From Echinarachnius parma (lineage: Eukaryota; Echinodermata; Echinoidea; Clypeasteroida; Echinarachniidae): a DNA stretch of 64,000 bases. The position numbers and the translations under genes were made by a program. The notes below the pieces were generated by a model. The model did no database searches and was not told the origin of the DNA. It saw nothing but the letters and a program-made list of their open reading frames with translations. Positions within the stretch are counted from its first letter, which is position 1. Each line of letters begins with the position of its first letter. Positions 46,095 through 64,000 of this stretch are shown piece by piece. The stretch is from NCBI GenBank assembly GCA_037951105.1, contig JBAMJV010001355.1, positions 112,769 to 176,768 of the forward strand, in the 5' to 3' direction.

Positions 46095-48728
46095 TTACTT
46101 AAACAAAGAGCTGATAATGCTAGAAGGATTAGGTCTGAGGGTATTGAGTACATCCTGCTGAGCCCGCATCACTTTCATCTTCTCTTCGTGTTCAACCCGG
46201 GCGAATTTCATTTCCAGCCTTAGCTTCCTGATCCTCAGAGCACATTCTTCCTTCTGGAGTCTCTTCAACGACCGCTGCTGCTGTGGCTGCTGCTGCTGCT
46301 GTTGATGATGATTATTCTGATGATTCGTTGACGGACCAGGCACATGGTGTTGACTCTGACTTCCAGCGCCCTGGTTCCCATTCCGTCCGTCGTCGTGGTC
46401 GCTCATCTGCGGCGATACTGTCATCCAGCCATCTCCGTCTGCTGGTCTACTGGTGGAAGCAACTGATGTCGCCAGCAGGGACGCCTGAAACCCGGAACTG
46501 TTTGACATCCCCTGCTGCATCGGCTCCAAGTCCCGATGCAAAGGCAACAAGTGCGACTGCGACCCGAGTTTGTGGGCGAGTCCGGCTGTGATCATCTCCA
46601 ACTTGCTGACATTGTTTGACATCTCCGCGTGGGTCACTACCGAATCGGCTGCCGTCCTTAAAATGGAAGACGACGAAGACGTCTGACCAGGTTGTCTACC
46701 ATGTTGTCCCCCATCGGAGTTGTCAAAGTTCTCCACGTGGTGCTGACCGAGGTTGTGTCTCGGGAATGGTGCCAGTCGCTTAGATGGAAGGTACGACGCA
46801 TCGGTGACAGCACTGCGTTTGGATGACGACATACAATTACTGATGACGTTCAAACCGTTTGAGTTTTCGTTCGACGTCATGTGGCCGTCTTCGTGGGGTT
46901 GGATGAACGCAGAGTAATCTGTATCTGGAATAGAAAAAATAATAAAAAGAGCCTGTGTATTAAAAAGAACAATACATAGATGCAAATTCACATACCACTT
47001 GGCTATAATTCATAGCCTACGATAGTGATTCTGATAAAAATCGTACCGCATTTTCAAAGTTCTTGGAAAACAAGATATAATGGGGTTTAGAAATGTAGTT
47101 TAGAAAATTAATGAACAGTGCATGAACACACATTGCCCGGGGGGCCACTCAGCTATATTGCTGTACACACGCGCGACCACAGGTTTTTCAAACCCACCTA
47201 AACAAGTTTTATCCATTGGTCAAATTTATACCCTATTCAAGTATTTTCGCGTGCTTTTTTTGACAATTTTGCCCCCTAAACAAGTATAACCCCTAAACAA
47301 GGTCTACGTTAATTGCTCTCAATTAAACCTCTAAAAATAATGGAAATGTTTAACCACCTTAAACATTTAACCCTAAACAAGGTCTACCTTAAATAAACCT
47401 CTAATGTACATGTACTTGTCAATAAGAACTACACTCAACCTCACACTAAGTTGAAACTTTGCCTCAGTTGAAGATATTCAAAAGGCCTCTATTTTGAATT
47501 ATCTATTTTTTTTAAATATAAGTTGAATTTGTAAGTAAAAGCTTTTTCATGTTTTCATCAGTACCAGCAGATTCAACTTATGCAAGTTTGACTGTATTTC
47601 TGATAATACCAATTGCAATTTCATACAGCATGTGACAACGCCAAGGTATTTCTACAATGGATCGCTCTCTCGAGATATTTGTGTAGTTACTATAAAAACA
47701 AATGATAACTACCATGTCTTTTTTCTGAAACATTTTGGAATAATTTATTTACACAAAATATGAACATCATTAAAACATACACAAAATCCTGAGTTCTTGA
47801 AATGGTTCAAAATGTTGTTGAGAAACCCGAACAATGGGTAGTTACAATGATACAAGGGATATTATTCTAGACACTCCCCTTCAAATGTGTCTCATATTAT
47901 GATTGTATCTCAGAGTTTGTATTTGTCAAAAACTGATTAAATGCGACATGTATTAACACAACTCTGCTTATGATGTTCTCATTTGTAGTACTTGTACAAG
48001 GAATTCCATCAGTATATTCAGCTGATATCTGGGCCCTGGATACATGCGGGGACCTGGGAATGGTGGAGGGGGGCGGGGGGATATGATCGCGCGATCAAGG
48101 GACGTTCCCGAGATCTGGAATCCCCTGGAATCATTCGAAGTCGCACAAAATCCCCGGCAAACTCCAGACAAGTCCGGGAAACAAGTTTGGAGAAAAAGAT
48201 ACCCTAAACGCGTATTTGTTTAACTCCACAAACATACCCTTTTTTCCTTCTGATGTTGACACCATAAACGCGTGACGCGCGTGACGCGCCATGATCGGCA
48301 AAAAGTACCCTTTTTACGCGTTTTTTTGGTCGCGAGTGTGTACAGCAATATAGTTGAGTGCCCCCCCCCCCCCCGGGACACATTGTTTGAGTGGGATGTC
48401 GTGGAATGACCGATTGACAGTCATCACCAACTATATCAAGCTACACATATGTATTCCATACAAAATCAAGACATACATTTAATTTAAACTTTAAAAGTAA
48501 TTAAGAGCTTTTGACAAGAGGATACAATAAGACAAATTATTTTGTTGACAAAATTGTGTAAAACGATTCACAAAAATGCACACTCTGCACACTTTCTCTC
48601 TTTTCATTTCCGACTGGACACACACACCAAAATAAATATACTAACTAACACCCCTATCTACAAATATTCATAAACACACCTATACAAAGTACATAGAAAA
48701 CATTCATCTCTCTCCTGAACACGCACAA

Positions 48729-48759
<31 letters not shown>

Positions 48760-49766
48760 CACACACACACACACACGTGTGCGCGCACAAACACACGCAC
48801 ACTCTCACACACCTTCACCTACTTAGTACATCACTCATCTTCAAACGAATAGAACAGACTCACAAACACACACAGTTAAACAGACAGACAGACAATCACA
48901 TACATTCACAAACATATAGGAACTAATTAATATCACCCTCTAGGTCTCCTTCACTCATTTTTTGTTATCAAGGGAGTTTCACCTCGATTGACCCCCGCCC
49001 CCTCCTCTCCCTTCTCGCATGCAAGATCACACACGACTCTATACCCCTCTTCTCACCCTGTCCGCACACATGCACACACACTCACACAAATAATCTCTCC
49101 CTCTCTCTCTCTGTTTACGTCGTATGATGAAAACCATGGATTGTACAGTACTCTCAATTGTACAATACATGATGGAACCGTTTTATAATTATGTATACCT
49201 TGATCGACGTAGGTGACCGATTGCTCATCATCGTCCTTGTCATCGTCGTTATCACATACATCATCGTCGTCATCGATGACCAGGACGTGCTGTCGGGACG
49301 ACCGACTTTGGACCATGGGCCTGCTCATGAAGTAGATCACCTTCTCGGCGAGGGAATCGTCCGCGATCGTGTCGAGGTCGGCGAACTCGTCTGCCAGCTT
49401 CGACTCGCCGACGTCGTCGCCGGGGTCGAGCTCGTCCGCCTTGAGGGAGCGCTGCAGCCGGCGATCGGCCACCAGGCGCTTGGCCCTGGTCTTGACGTTG
49501 TCCCACAGCTTCTTGATCTGCCGCATGTCGCGCTGGAAGTAGCAGCAGGGGTCGGCGTTGAAGCGGGCCATGATGTCGCGCCACGCTTCCTGCTTCAGCG
49601 ACAGCGTCATCGTGTCGTTCTGCCGCCGTTCGATCACCTCGATGCGCTGGAGCACGAGCTGGACGAGCGTCTGTCGCTCTTCGTCCGTGTAGTGCCGATG
49701 GAACGCACCGCTCGACTTGGTTGTTGCGCCCGTGTTGTCATTAGAGGGTCCCGCGGAATTAGACAT
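46095..49766 (-). CDS. Myb/SANT-like DNA-binding domain protein with C-terminal coiled coil, two exons
   Basis: Exon 1 49766-49199 (the frame also offers an ATG at 49787 with a poorer context) and exon 2 46924-46095, joined in phase 1: donor CAAG|GTATAC, acceptor TTCTATTCCAG|AT. About 465 residues. Residues 22-100 form a Myb/SANT-like (Myb_DNA-bind_5 type) trihelix with its aromatic spacing (YTDEERQTLV, EAWRDIMARFN, IKKLWDNVKTRAKR). An acidic run (IDDDDDVCDNDDDKDDDE) and a Ser/Gln-rich linker with HHQQQQQQPQQQ follow. A C-terminal coiled coil (RIRKLRLEMKFARVEHEEKM) ends SIISSLFK. The layout matches NAIF1/MSANTD-type nuclear factors, some of which derive from Harbinger transposons. A regulatory DNA-binding role is likely; targets are unknown. 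The intron contains a 1.24-kb hAT-like element. Confidence 0.82.
47136..48377. mobile_element. hAT-like nonautonomous element with perfect 8-bp target duplication
   Basis: Inverted ends of about 45 bp (AGCTATATTGCTGTACACAC near 47151 and its complement near 48335, outside them CCCGGGGGG / CCCCGGG). Flanked by ACACATTG at 47128-47135 and 48378-48385. Interior is noncoding, with repeated CCTAAACAAG phrases (47200-47400). Intronic in the Myb/SANT gene. Confidence 0.88.
48720..48810. repeat. (CA)n microsatellite
   Basis: Interrupted CA repeats with ACGTGTGCGCGCAC in the middle. Intronic. Confidence 0.9.
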
Positions 49767-49787
49767 CTCTGATGTTAGGAGTCTCAT

Positions 49788-51685
49788 AAAAATCTAAATT
49801 GTTTAATTGGTAATATATCATATCAGTAACTTGCGAACTGCCAGTAGCTCTTTATAATTGTCCGTCTATCGTTATGATACACAATAAGGCACTGTCTCGA
49901 TCACGTATCACCACGGTCCACGAACATCATAATTCTCCCTCGAAGATTCCGACCTAAATTATGTTGACTTCCGAAATGTATTCCTTTTACTTTATCGATG
50001 TTATTATTAATTATTACAATTGCAAAAGTCACAGATATCTCCAGCGCGATGATCCCTGAACAATGATCACCCTTTTGTACTATAGGCTATATAGATCTGC
50101 TGTACAAAATCACTAAATCAGTGCATGTTTAATCAAACACAATGTCCTCCATTGATCGACGCACCTAATAAGGAGGAGAGATGTATGCTACGCATACAGC
50201 CTATATGAAGCTCCTTATTATAGTTGCACGCATACTCAGAATAAGGTATAGTGAATTCATACGAAACGCTGTACGTGTACATATTTCAAGCAAGCTCGCC
50301 AAAACAGAATCACAATACACGCTCGGCTGAGCTACATGTATTATAATATTCCGCTTGTAGTATGTATTTCACCTTTCACGTTAACAATAAGGAAGGCAGT
50401 CTGGCATACTAAATGGCATAAAAGGGTTTCCTCGTTTGGAACCTAATGCGCGAGGCCTCTACATGTACGTGTTTTTACCGTGTGTGTATATATATAGTGT
50501 GTGTATAGTGTTTGTGTGAGATTCATTGGTTCGTGGGAATGCGGAAAACACATGTGCAGTGTGTGCATTACAGCTAGGGGTCGGTGAGGTGAACTGATAT
50601 ACGAGGACCTCCTCTTTACATGACGAGTTCATCAGTTGTGATATTCGCGTCGTACATAAAGACGTCTATCACCATACAATTAGATAACATGAGTCTACAC
50701 TAAACTTGATACATATAGTAAGAGGGATATCGTATATACTGTATAGCAGTCATACAGACAAACATAAATATAATGTATTATTTAATACTTATGATATATT
50801 CAGTCTATAATGTATAGACTAATGGAATGGGATCAGCACAGTAATCAAATTAAATGACTTAACAACATTTTAAAATCATCCAGTGTTTATAATGAGTCCA
50901 CAGGCTAATTAAGATGTACACGTGTGGGGGAATATATGCCTCATATTGCGCAAGATAATTAGTATGATCACAATGTATAGTGGTGCAAACGTCTGCATAA
51001 CACTCATTGGAACAATTATATATATTTCATGGGAAAATTGAACAGGTTTTTAAATATGCCAATCGATTATTTATTACTCTGGTTTTCTTCCCTGCTCTTT
51101 AATTATCCATGCTCATGAAAGATAAGTCTGTGAAAATAAGTCATGGTATTTATTCCGCAATTAAGGTGTCGAGGGAAATAATGAATAATGAATAAAAAAT
51201 GCTCGGAAGAAAAAACAAGGCAACAACAGAAACAACAACATAATTGTATGATAATAGTATACTATTCTTTTATAAAACGCACATCATTCCATACCTATAT
51301 ATATCTATTCCACATGTATATTATATCAATTGTTGTACCTATTATATCTATCTATATATCGATACCCAACATTTTGCAAAGGGTTGTGTAATTCATAAAC
51401 AAAGCAATTAATTTCCACCACTTACGGACCACTACTATTTCCTGGTTCCGTACGGGCCAAACATTTGCGAGTGCGCCAATGCTATTCACGCGTACGTTTG
51501 GAGAGAATAGAATCCCGGGCGATTTGTTCGCTCTGCACACACTTAAGTCTCGTACATACAGACCCCTTAACGCATGCTTTAGAACGGTGATGCGTTTTCC
51601 AATTATATATTTTTTTCTGGAAACATATTTTTTGTGAACTTGTTGATGGAATGGACTACTAAAGATATTACCTTTCATTTTTAAG
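49788..51685. other. 5' flank of the Myb/SANT gene, no other gene seen
   Basis: Probably holds the promoter of the gene to its left; no CpG-dense promoter or clear TATA could be fixed. Short TG/TA-rich patches lie near 50490-50520. A small inverted pair (AATAAGGAGGAG near 50169 and CTCCTTATTATAG near 50211) marks a possible small foldback. Confidence 0.4.
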
Positions 51686-51689
51686 AATA

Positions 51690-52030
51690 TTAGTTTTGGG
51701 TGGTGGTACCTCATCCTCTCCATTGTTTTATTCATTATGTATATTAGCTGTGTTTAAACTGTATACATTTTTAGTAACAACTTCTATTTTAAAGTTCATT
51801 CATAAACACTTACCACACTCAGTGTTTGAATATTATACCTTTTATTTGAAAATTTGTATAGTACAAAACAAAAAGATGGAAATATTTTGGTTATGCCCAA
51901 GATGAGAACAGAGCATGGAAAAACTTCAATCTCGTTTCAGGGATCAGATATTTGGAATAGTATGCCTTTGGAGATACGAAGATTTGATAGACTCCACCTT
52001 ATTAAGATAAATGTAAAAAGTATTTATTAA
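51690..52030 (+). mobile_element. 3' fragment of a LINE reverse transcriptase
   Basis: At 51906-52030 the plus strand encodes the conserved LINE RT C-terminal end (FQGSDIWNSMPLEIRRFDRL, then a stop). A preceding stretch in another frame (LVTTSILKFIHKHLPHSVFE) is the adjoining RT tail, so there is at least one frameshift. A 5'-truncated CR1/L2-like copy, followed by a TATC microsatellite. Confidence 0.7.
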
Positions 52031-52089
52031 GTCAATACGTCTTATAGTCTTTTGTGAATTCCTACCAAAGATATAGCATTTTTTTTTTG

Positions 52090-52136
<47 letters not shown>

Positions 52137-52170
52137 ATATCTCTATCTATCTATCTATCTATCTTTCTAT

Positions 52171-52223
<53 letters not shown>

Positions 52224-52266
52224 GATCTATATATCCATCTATCTATCTATATATCGATCTATCTAT

Positions 52267-52314
<48 letters not shown>

Positions 52315-52315
52315 A

Positions 52316-52354
<39 letters not shown>

Positions 52355-52390
52355 TTATCTATCTACCTATCTATTAATCTATTTATTTAT

Positions 52391-52456
<66 letters not shown>
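52090..52456. repeat. (CTAT)n microsatellite, about 365 bp
   Basis: CTAT tetranucleotides with scattered substitutions. The Ser-Ile-Tyr-Leu ORF over it is an artefact. Confidence 0.97.
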
Positions 52457-52458
<2 letters not shown>

Positions 52459-53535
52459 AGTGAAGCCATATATCGGGGAATGTGGTGTGTGATGGATTGT
52501 ATGTGTTGTTGTTGTTGTTGTTGATGAAGCATACACATAAGGCAGTCACCAGCACCCAATACAAAGTTCACTAATAGAAATAAGACAGTTGCAACGACTG
52601 AATAAAAGAATGTCCACACAAGTGATGTAGAATTTGGATGACGTCATTATTGAAAATAAAAACAAATGTCCGAAAGATCTATTGCACTATGATTAATTAA
52701 AGTCCATGGTTATAAAGTTCAGTTGGCCTGAATGAAATGCGCGTCCGCGGAAGAGATGAGAGATGATCGATGAAAACGATGAAACGCGAGCGTGCGTGAA
52801 GAAGACGATGTCGAGAACAAGAGTTCGAAGATGATGAACGCGAAGGCGCGTGGAAAAAGGTCGATATTCAATATTCAGTTCCATCGTTGAACAAGCACGC
52901 ACGATGTGGCTGCTATGATCTCCGGCGTGTTGCCGTGGAGAAAAGCTATATAGCCTAAACGCTGTGCTATAAACGTGTCCGTTAGATAAAACACAAATTA
53001 TGAAGAGCGGAGAAGTAATGACTAATGAAGGTCCGAAGGGCTCGGTAGCTGAGAAGGATGATGATGTCGAAGAAGACGAAAAGGAATGGTTGATGATTTA
53101 ACGCCCCATGTCGGTCGGCGGACTCTCCCTTGGTGAGAAGAAGAAAAAGGCATGAATTGTAACCCCGTAAATACAATTCATGGTGGCCATCATGAGTCTA
53201 ATGGTGACTCATATGGGTGAAGAAGAAAGAGCTAAAATAGGTGTTGCTCGGATGAAAGCTAGTGTAGAGAGTGAAAAAGCATGGCTTGCATGTGCTAGAG
53301 TGCATGCAGTAAAAAGCCACAAGGTCCAGTAGACAAAGAGATGTTTATCTCAGTGAAGTAAAACAAGACCAAGCTAGGCAGGAAATGACTTCATCTTAAA
53401 TGTAAACAAGATGAGGTAAAGTTTCACTGGTACTGGTAGAAGATGAGATAACCCCTCCTTGGTGGAGTTGGTATATGAATCAGCTGTGTACAGCGATCAG
53501 TGTTAGTCTAATATTCAGACTGTGATAGGTGAATA
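52457..53535. other. No gene recognised
   Basis: A (TTG)n patch at 52504-52522 and purine-rich sequence only; the short minus-strand ORFs have no domains. Confidence 0.4.
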
Positions 53536-53537
53536 GA

Positions 53538-53618
53538 GTCACTACATATCTATATCTATCTATCTATCTATACAAACAAAACGTTAATAAAAAACAGACC
53601 AACTTTTAAAACTATCTA

Positions 53619-53702
<84 letters not shown>

Positions 53703-53703
53703 C

Positions 53704-53800
<97 letters not shown>
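53538..53800. repeat. (TATC)n followed by (TA)n microsatellite
   Basis: Two TATC blocks (about 53548-53570 and 53615-53765) flank a short unique patch, then about 17 TA units to 53800. Confidence 0.95.
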
Positions 53801-53801
<1 letters not shown>

Positions 53802-54292
53802 ATCTTTCGATCTAGCTATCTGTCTACTGATTATGTCAGTCTGTCTAGCTAAATATGTGCAATTTAACTAAACTAATTTATGGTCGAATACTAGTACATG
53901 TTTATTTTTGGGGAAATCTCATTGCATTGATTGAAGCATTGAACTGAGACTAGCTATGTTTCTGTGGAAACGTACCGCGGCTTCTCCTCAATCGAACATC
54001 ATTTTCAGAAGAAAAGAGCATTTTTGTTCATAAAACTCATATTTTAACTGCTGATAGAAAGACCTAGGTAAGATATCAAACTGTCATTCTGTTTATAGAT
54101 ATACAACCCTGTAATTTAAGTGGTTAAATTTAGTTAAGTTGTGACCAACGCACCGTAAAGAGAAAGTTGTTAGTCCCATGCGTGCATATTATTGTTTGTG
54201 AGATTGCATGGGTGAGAATACATTTGAATTGAAAGTTTGCACACAACTTTAATTTGTATTGATTTGTTGTTGTTTTAATGCGTGAGACTAAA

Positions 54293-54502
54293 GCCCGGCG
54301 CAGACAGAGCCGACTCGACCCGATCCGACTGGTTTTAATCAGGCTAGAGTTGGGCCCGGTCGGTCGGAGCAGATTTATCGTGTTGAATCGGCCCCAACTG
54401 GCATCCGACTGTCTCTCGACTGGCAAAATGTGTGTCGCGAGGCACTGAAAACTGAGCCGATCGGAATGGCAACCAGTCGAGTCCGCTCTGTCTGTGCCGG
54501 GC
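54293..54502. mobile_element. MITE, GCCCGGCGCAGACAGAGC termini
   Basis: Inverted ends GCCCGGCGCAGACAGAGC and GCTCTGTCTGTGCCGGGC (one mismatch), extending to about 35 bp. 210 bp, GC-rich, noncoding. Confidence 0.82.
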
Positions 54503-55371
54503 ATAAGACTAACAAACTTACAGTGATCAACACATCTTCAAAATCGATGTGGTCCACGTCCAATCATGTTTGACTTTAGTTTCTAATTTAAAATACTCTT
54601 TATTTTAAAATTAAAATAAAATGTATTTTTAAATATTTTATTATTGCCGGTGTGGCGTGGCCGTGGCAGGGATAAACTTCCATAATCCATATGTCCAGGG
54701 CAAATTTAATCAAGGGATATCTGTCCTAATCATTCCGTAAATGTGTGTTTTATATGTGTGTGTCACATGTAAAGCAATGTTTCATGGCATATTATAAAGA
54801 AATGGCATATTATAAAAAAATATTAGTTCCATAATTATTAGTTCCAAATATTACTATTACTTTATATTAGTCCAAATCATTCCGTAAATGTGTGTTTTAT
54901 GTGTGTGTCATTTATTTATTGACAAAAACATTTACGTTGTATTAACCCGTTTGTTACGGGAACCGAGTGGGCTATGTACAAAGTCTATGGGGATTTCAGA
55001 ATCTCGTAGTGAACGGGTTAATTATGAGTGATGTCATCTGCGTCAATGTGATGTCATGTATTATTATGAGTTAGTGTGTGTAGTTTGATTGAATTACTGT
55101 TTGTTTGATTGTCAGTACGTGTGTATGTTTGTTTTTGAGAGTGTATGTGAGTCTCTGTGTGTATGGAAGCTGGAAAACGGACAAAAATAGGATTTTTAAA
55201 CTGTCCGAATGACGTCACTGCCAATTATCCCTAGATGGAACGCGCGCTATATAAGTAGCCACCATTATTAATTATTATTATTATTCCTGTCACACTGGCA
55301 TTCCCAATGCCTTTTCATTGGCATTGTCCATTGACATTATCTGTAATTGAAAATTGGCATTTTTTAAAATC

Positions 55372-55375
<4 letters not shown>
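54503..55375. other. No gene recognised
   Basis: AT-rich. The phrase CATTCCGTAAATGTGTGTTTTAT is repeated near 54733 and 54887. No gene or terminal inverted repeat was found. Confidence 0.4.

Positions 55376-55411
<36 letters not shown>
55376..55411. repeat. Poly-G tract of about 34 bases
   Basis: The longest uninterrupted G run in the window; potential quadruplex former and assembly-error site. Confidence 0.9.
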
Positions 55412-55412
<1 letters not shown>

Positions 55413-55863
55413 GGCCGAGGATCACTAACACTTTATTGTGGTTACTCGTGTATATGTGTTTGTATAAAGTCAAATTGGCATTCTCTACCAAGATTTGCCC
55501 GCTGCATGACTAAAAAAATGCATGCTACAGTCTTATCATCTATGGTCGGAGTATGCATGGCTATGGCAGGTCTCGACACTCGCACTGGCCCGCTGCACTT
55601 CGGGACAGCAAAGAAGTATAAAAGTCATATTTTGCGGACCCAATTGGGCAAGCAGATTTTCACAACCCGAAATTGACAAAATTAGAAAAATCTTGTTTTC
55701 ACCATGTCATGCAAGCTTCATCTTTAATCACAGGTTTGTTCAGAAAAGAGTGATATCTTGAATAGTAAAAAGTTTATATACAATTTTCGGCCAGTAAATT
55801 TTACTTTTGGGCCACCAGATAGGGGGAAGGATTTTTTTCTGAGGATTCGTCAATTATCAAAGC

Positions 55864-56460
55864 ACACGTGGAATCGGCCTCCACGGCAACCAGCAACATG
55901 CATGTTCTTTTTTTATTTGTAGATCTATATTGACTACTATGTATTACGCCTGAGAATTGTTCTTAAAGGGACTTAGTAACATTGTCTAAATCCTCAAAAT
56001 AAAATTTTAATTCTAGCGGTTCCCTTATACATTGTTGTATTCGTTTTAAGAATAAAATCACGGGCCAGGTTTCGGTTTTTTAAATTTCCTCTTCGTTAAA
56101 AAGATATGTATGATTGAAGTATTCAGATAAGAAAAAATAAGAGTTTTTCTTCCGTGTACAACGTGAGTGCAGTGAGTAACTGAATATCGCTTTGCATTTT
56201 CGCTCATTACTTGGCCATACAATGTCCATTTGACTTGAAATTTTCACACAATACCCTGTGGACATATGAGATAACAACAATATACATTGCATCAACCATT
56301 CATCACTTTTTGCACATGTCAACAAAGTTACAAGATCCCTTTAAGTTATAAGCCTTTTGACTTGCAGGGGTGAGTGAAAGCACACCTTCCGACATCATGG
56401 CTTCAACTTCCACGGCAACTAGCAACATGCTGTCGCCGCTGAGGGAGTTGGACAATGGTT
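55864..56460 (+). pseudogene. Two decayed copies of ARMH1 exon 1
   Basis: The copy at about 56386-56460 keeps the ATG and reads MASTSTATSNMLSPLRELDN before a stop. A shorter one at about 55868-55900 keeps only TCCACGGCAACCAGCAACATG. A downstream phrase (TTTTATTTGTAGATCTAT) also recurs after each. The TIR element at 55963-56344 lies between them. Confidence 0.7.
55963..56344. mobile_element. Complete TIR element, TTAAAGGGA family
   Basis: Ends CTTAAAGGGACTTAGTAAC and GTTACAAGATCCCTTTAAG. Same family as 11337-11546 and the outer element at 40805-41765. 380 bp, noncoding. Confidence 0.8.
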
Positions 56461-56585
56461 TTATGTATATGTAGGCCAATCAAATTGTTTCAATCTATAT
56501 GTTTTGTTCTGTTTTTGTCTTTTATTTGTAGATCTATTAACCATTTACTTCAGGAATTCTTCAATCTTTCGGAGTGACTGACATC

Positions 56586-63482
<6,897 letters not shown>

Positions 63483-64000
63483 GTATGGACAGATTCAGTT
63501 TTGTATTAAAAACTCCATGCCCGTCTTCTTTATTTTCCTTTAGTTCATTATCGCATTTGAAAGTCCTAATTCAGCCATTGTGCAACAAAATACAGTTGTC
63601 CAACCAAGGACCAATAGAACCGTGCCCAGTTCAAGCAGATACAATGGGAGAGTATTTTCCTCACTGTAAATGTTTCTGAACGAACGATTACTATTTCTAA
63701 GGTCAGTCTAACCTGTTCTTTGAGATGGCATAACAATTAATGTTTATCCATGGTAGGATTAACTATTAACAGACAATGGGAGTGCAAAAACAATGTGTTC
63801 ATTTGCAATGAGCCTGCTAACACGCTATCCCATGACTGATATCATAAGATCGTTAGACAGGTTTTTAAAGTGCAACTTTAGTAGGATCTCCATTAGCTAT
63901 GGGCTTGACTTTTATATATTGTTCAACTTTAAACCTCTAGCTCTCCATTGATGCATCATGTTCCTATGTTTGTAATGTTCAATGATATTCTAATTTAAAT

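Noticed and set aside
49191-49772. 193-residue plus-strand ORF opposite the Myb/SANT first exon
   Set aside because: It is an antisense shadow of a GC-rich exon; the sense strand has the domain and splice donor.
51352-51735. 127-residue minus-strand ORF
   Set aside because: No recognisable domain; the plus strand just beyond carries a LINE RT tail, so this is probably chance.
52054-52377. 107-residue Ser-Ile-Tyr-Leu repeat protein
   Set aside because: Translation of the CTAT microsatellite, no non-repeat sequence of note.

Overview
The window looks like nuclear DNA from a marine deuterostome invertebrate, most likely an echinoderm or close relative. The grounds are compact vertebrate-style genes with GT-AG introns, a gustatory-receptor-like gene, a B-box/coiled-coil (TRIM-type) gene, an ARMH1 orthologue, a Ngaro/DIRS-type tyrosine-recombinase retroelement, a LINE, tRNA-derived SINEs and very many small TIR elements, in AT-rich sequence with long poly-G tracts. 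The species is inferred, not shown. There are no bacterial genes, no rRNA and no CRISPR array.

Layout. 0.8-9.3 kb (minus): six leucine-rich-repeat exons of exactly 72 nt, all in phase 2, from an extracellular LRR protein that runs off the left edge; its introns are full of SINE and TIR-element remains. 9.6-13.6 kb: repeats only. 13.9-20.9 kb (minus): a LINE with a full-length endonuclease-RT ORF and an ORF1. 20.96-29.27 kb (minus): a Ngaro-like retroelement with split direct repeats; its upstream repeat is cut by a TIR/foldback element and then a small TA-flanked element. 30.6-32.5 kb (plus): a B-box/coiled-coil gene. 33-36.4 kb: tandem repeats and hAT-like G-rich elements. 37.2-40.7 kb (plus): a four-exon, 431-residue gustatory-receptor-like seven-TM protein. 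40.8-44.9 kb: nested TIR elements, a retroelement-like tail, a long (AC)n tract and two neat MITEs. 45.0-49.8 kb (minus): a two-exon Myb/SANT-type gene followed by degenerate tandem copies of its own last-exon end. 49.8-56.3 kb: microsatellites, a LINE 3' fragment and MITEs. 56.5-63.5 kb (plus): the first eight coding exons of ARMH1, with decayed tandem copies of exons 1, 3 and 8; the gene runs off the right edge.

The genes do not form an operon or an evident pathway; they are separate transcription units on both strands, divided by mobile DNA. The most notable content is the spliced gustatory-receptor-like gene, the hidden LRR exon chain, and the recurring habit of tandemly duplicating short exon-bearing segments, seen in two unrelated genes.
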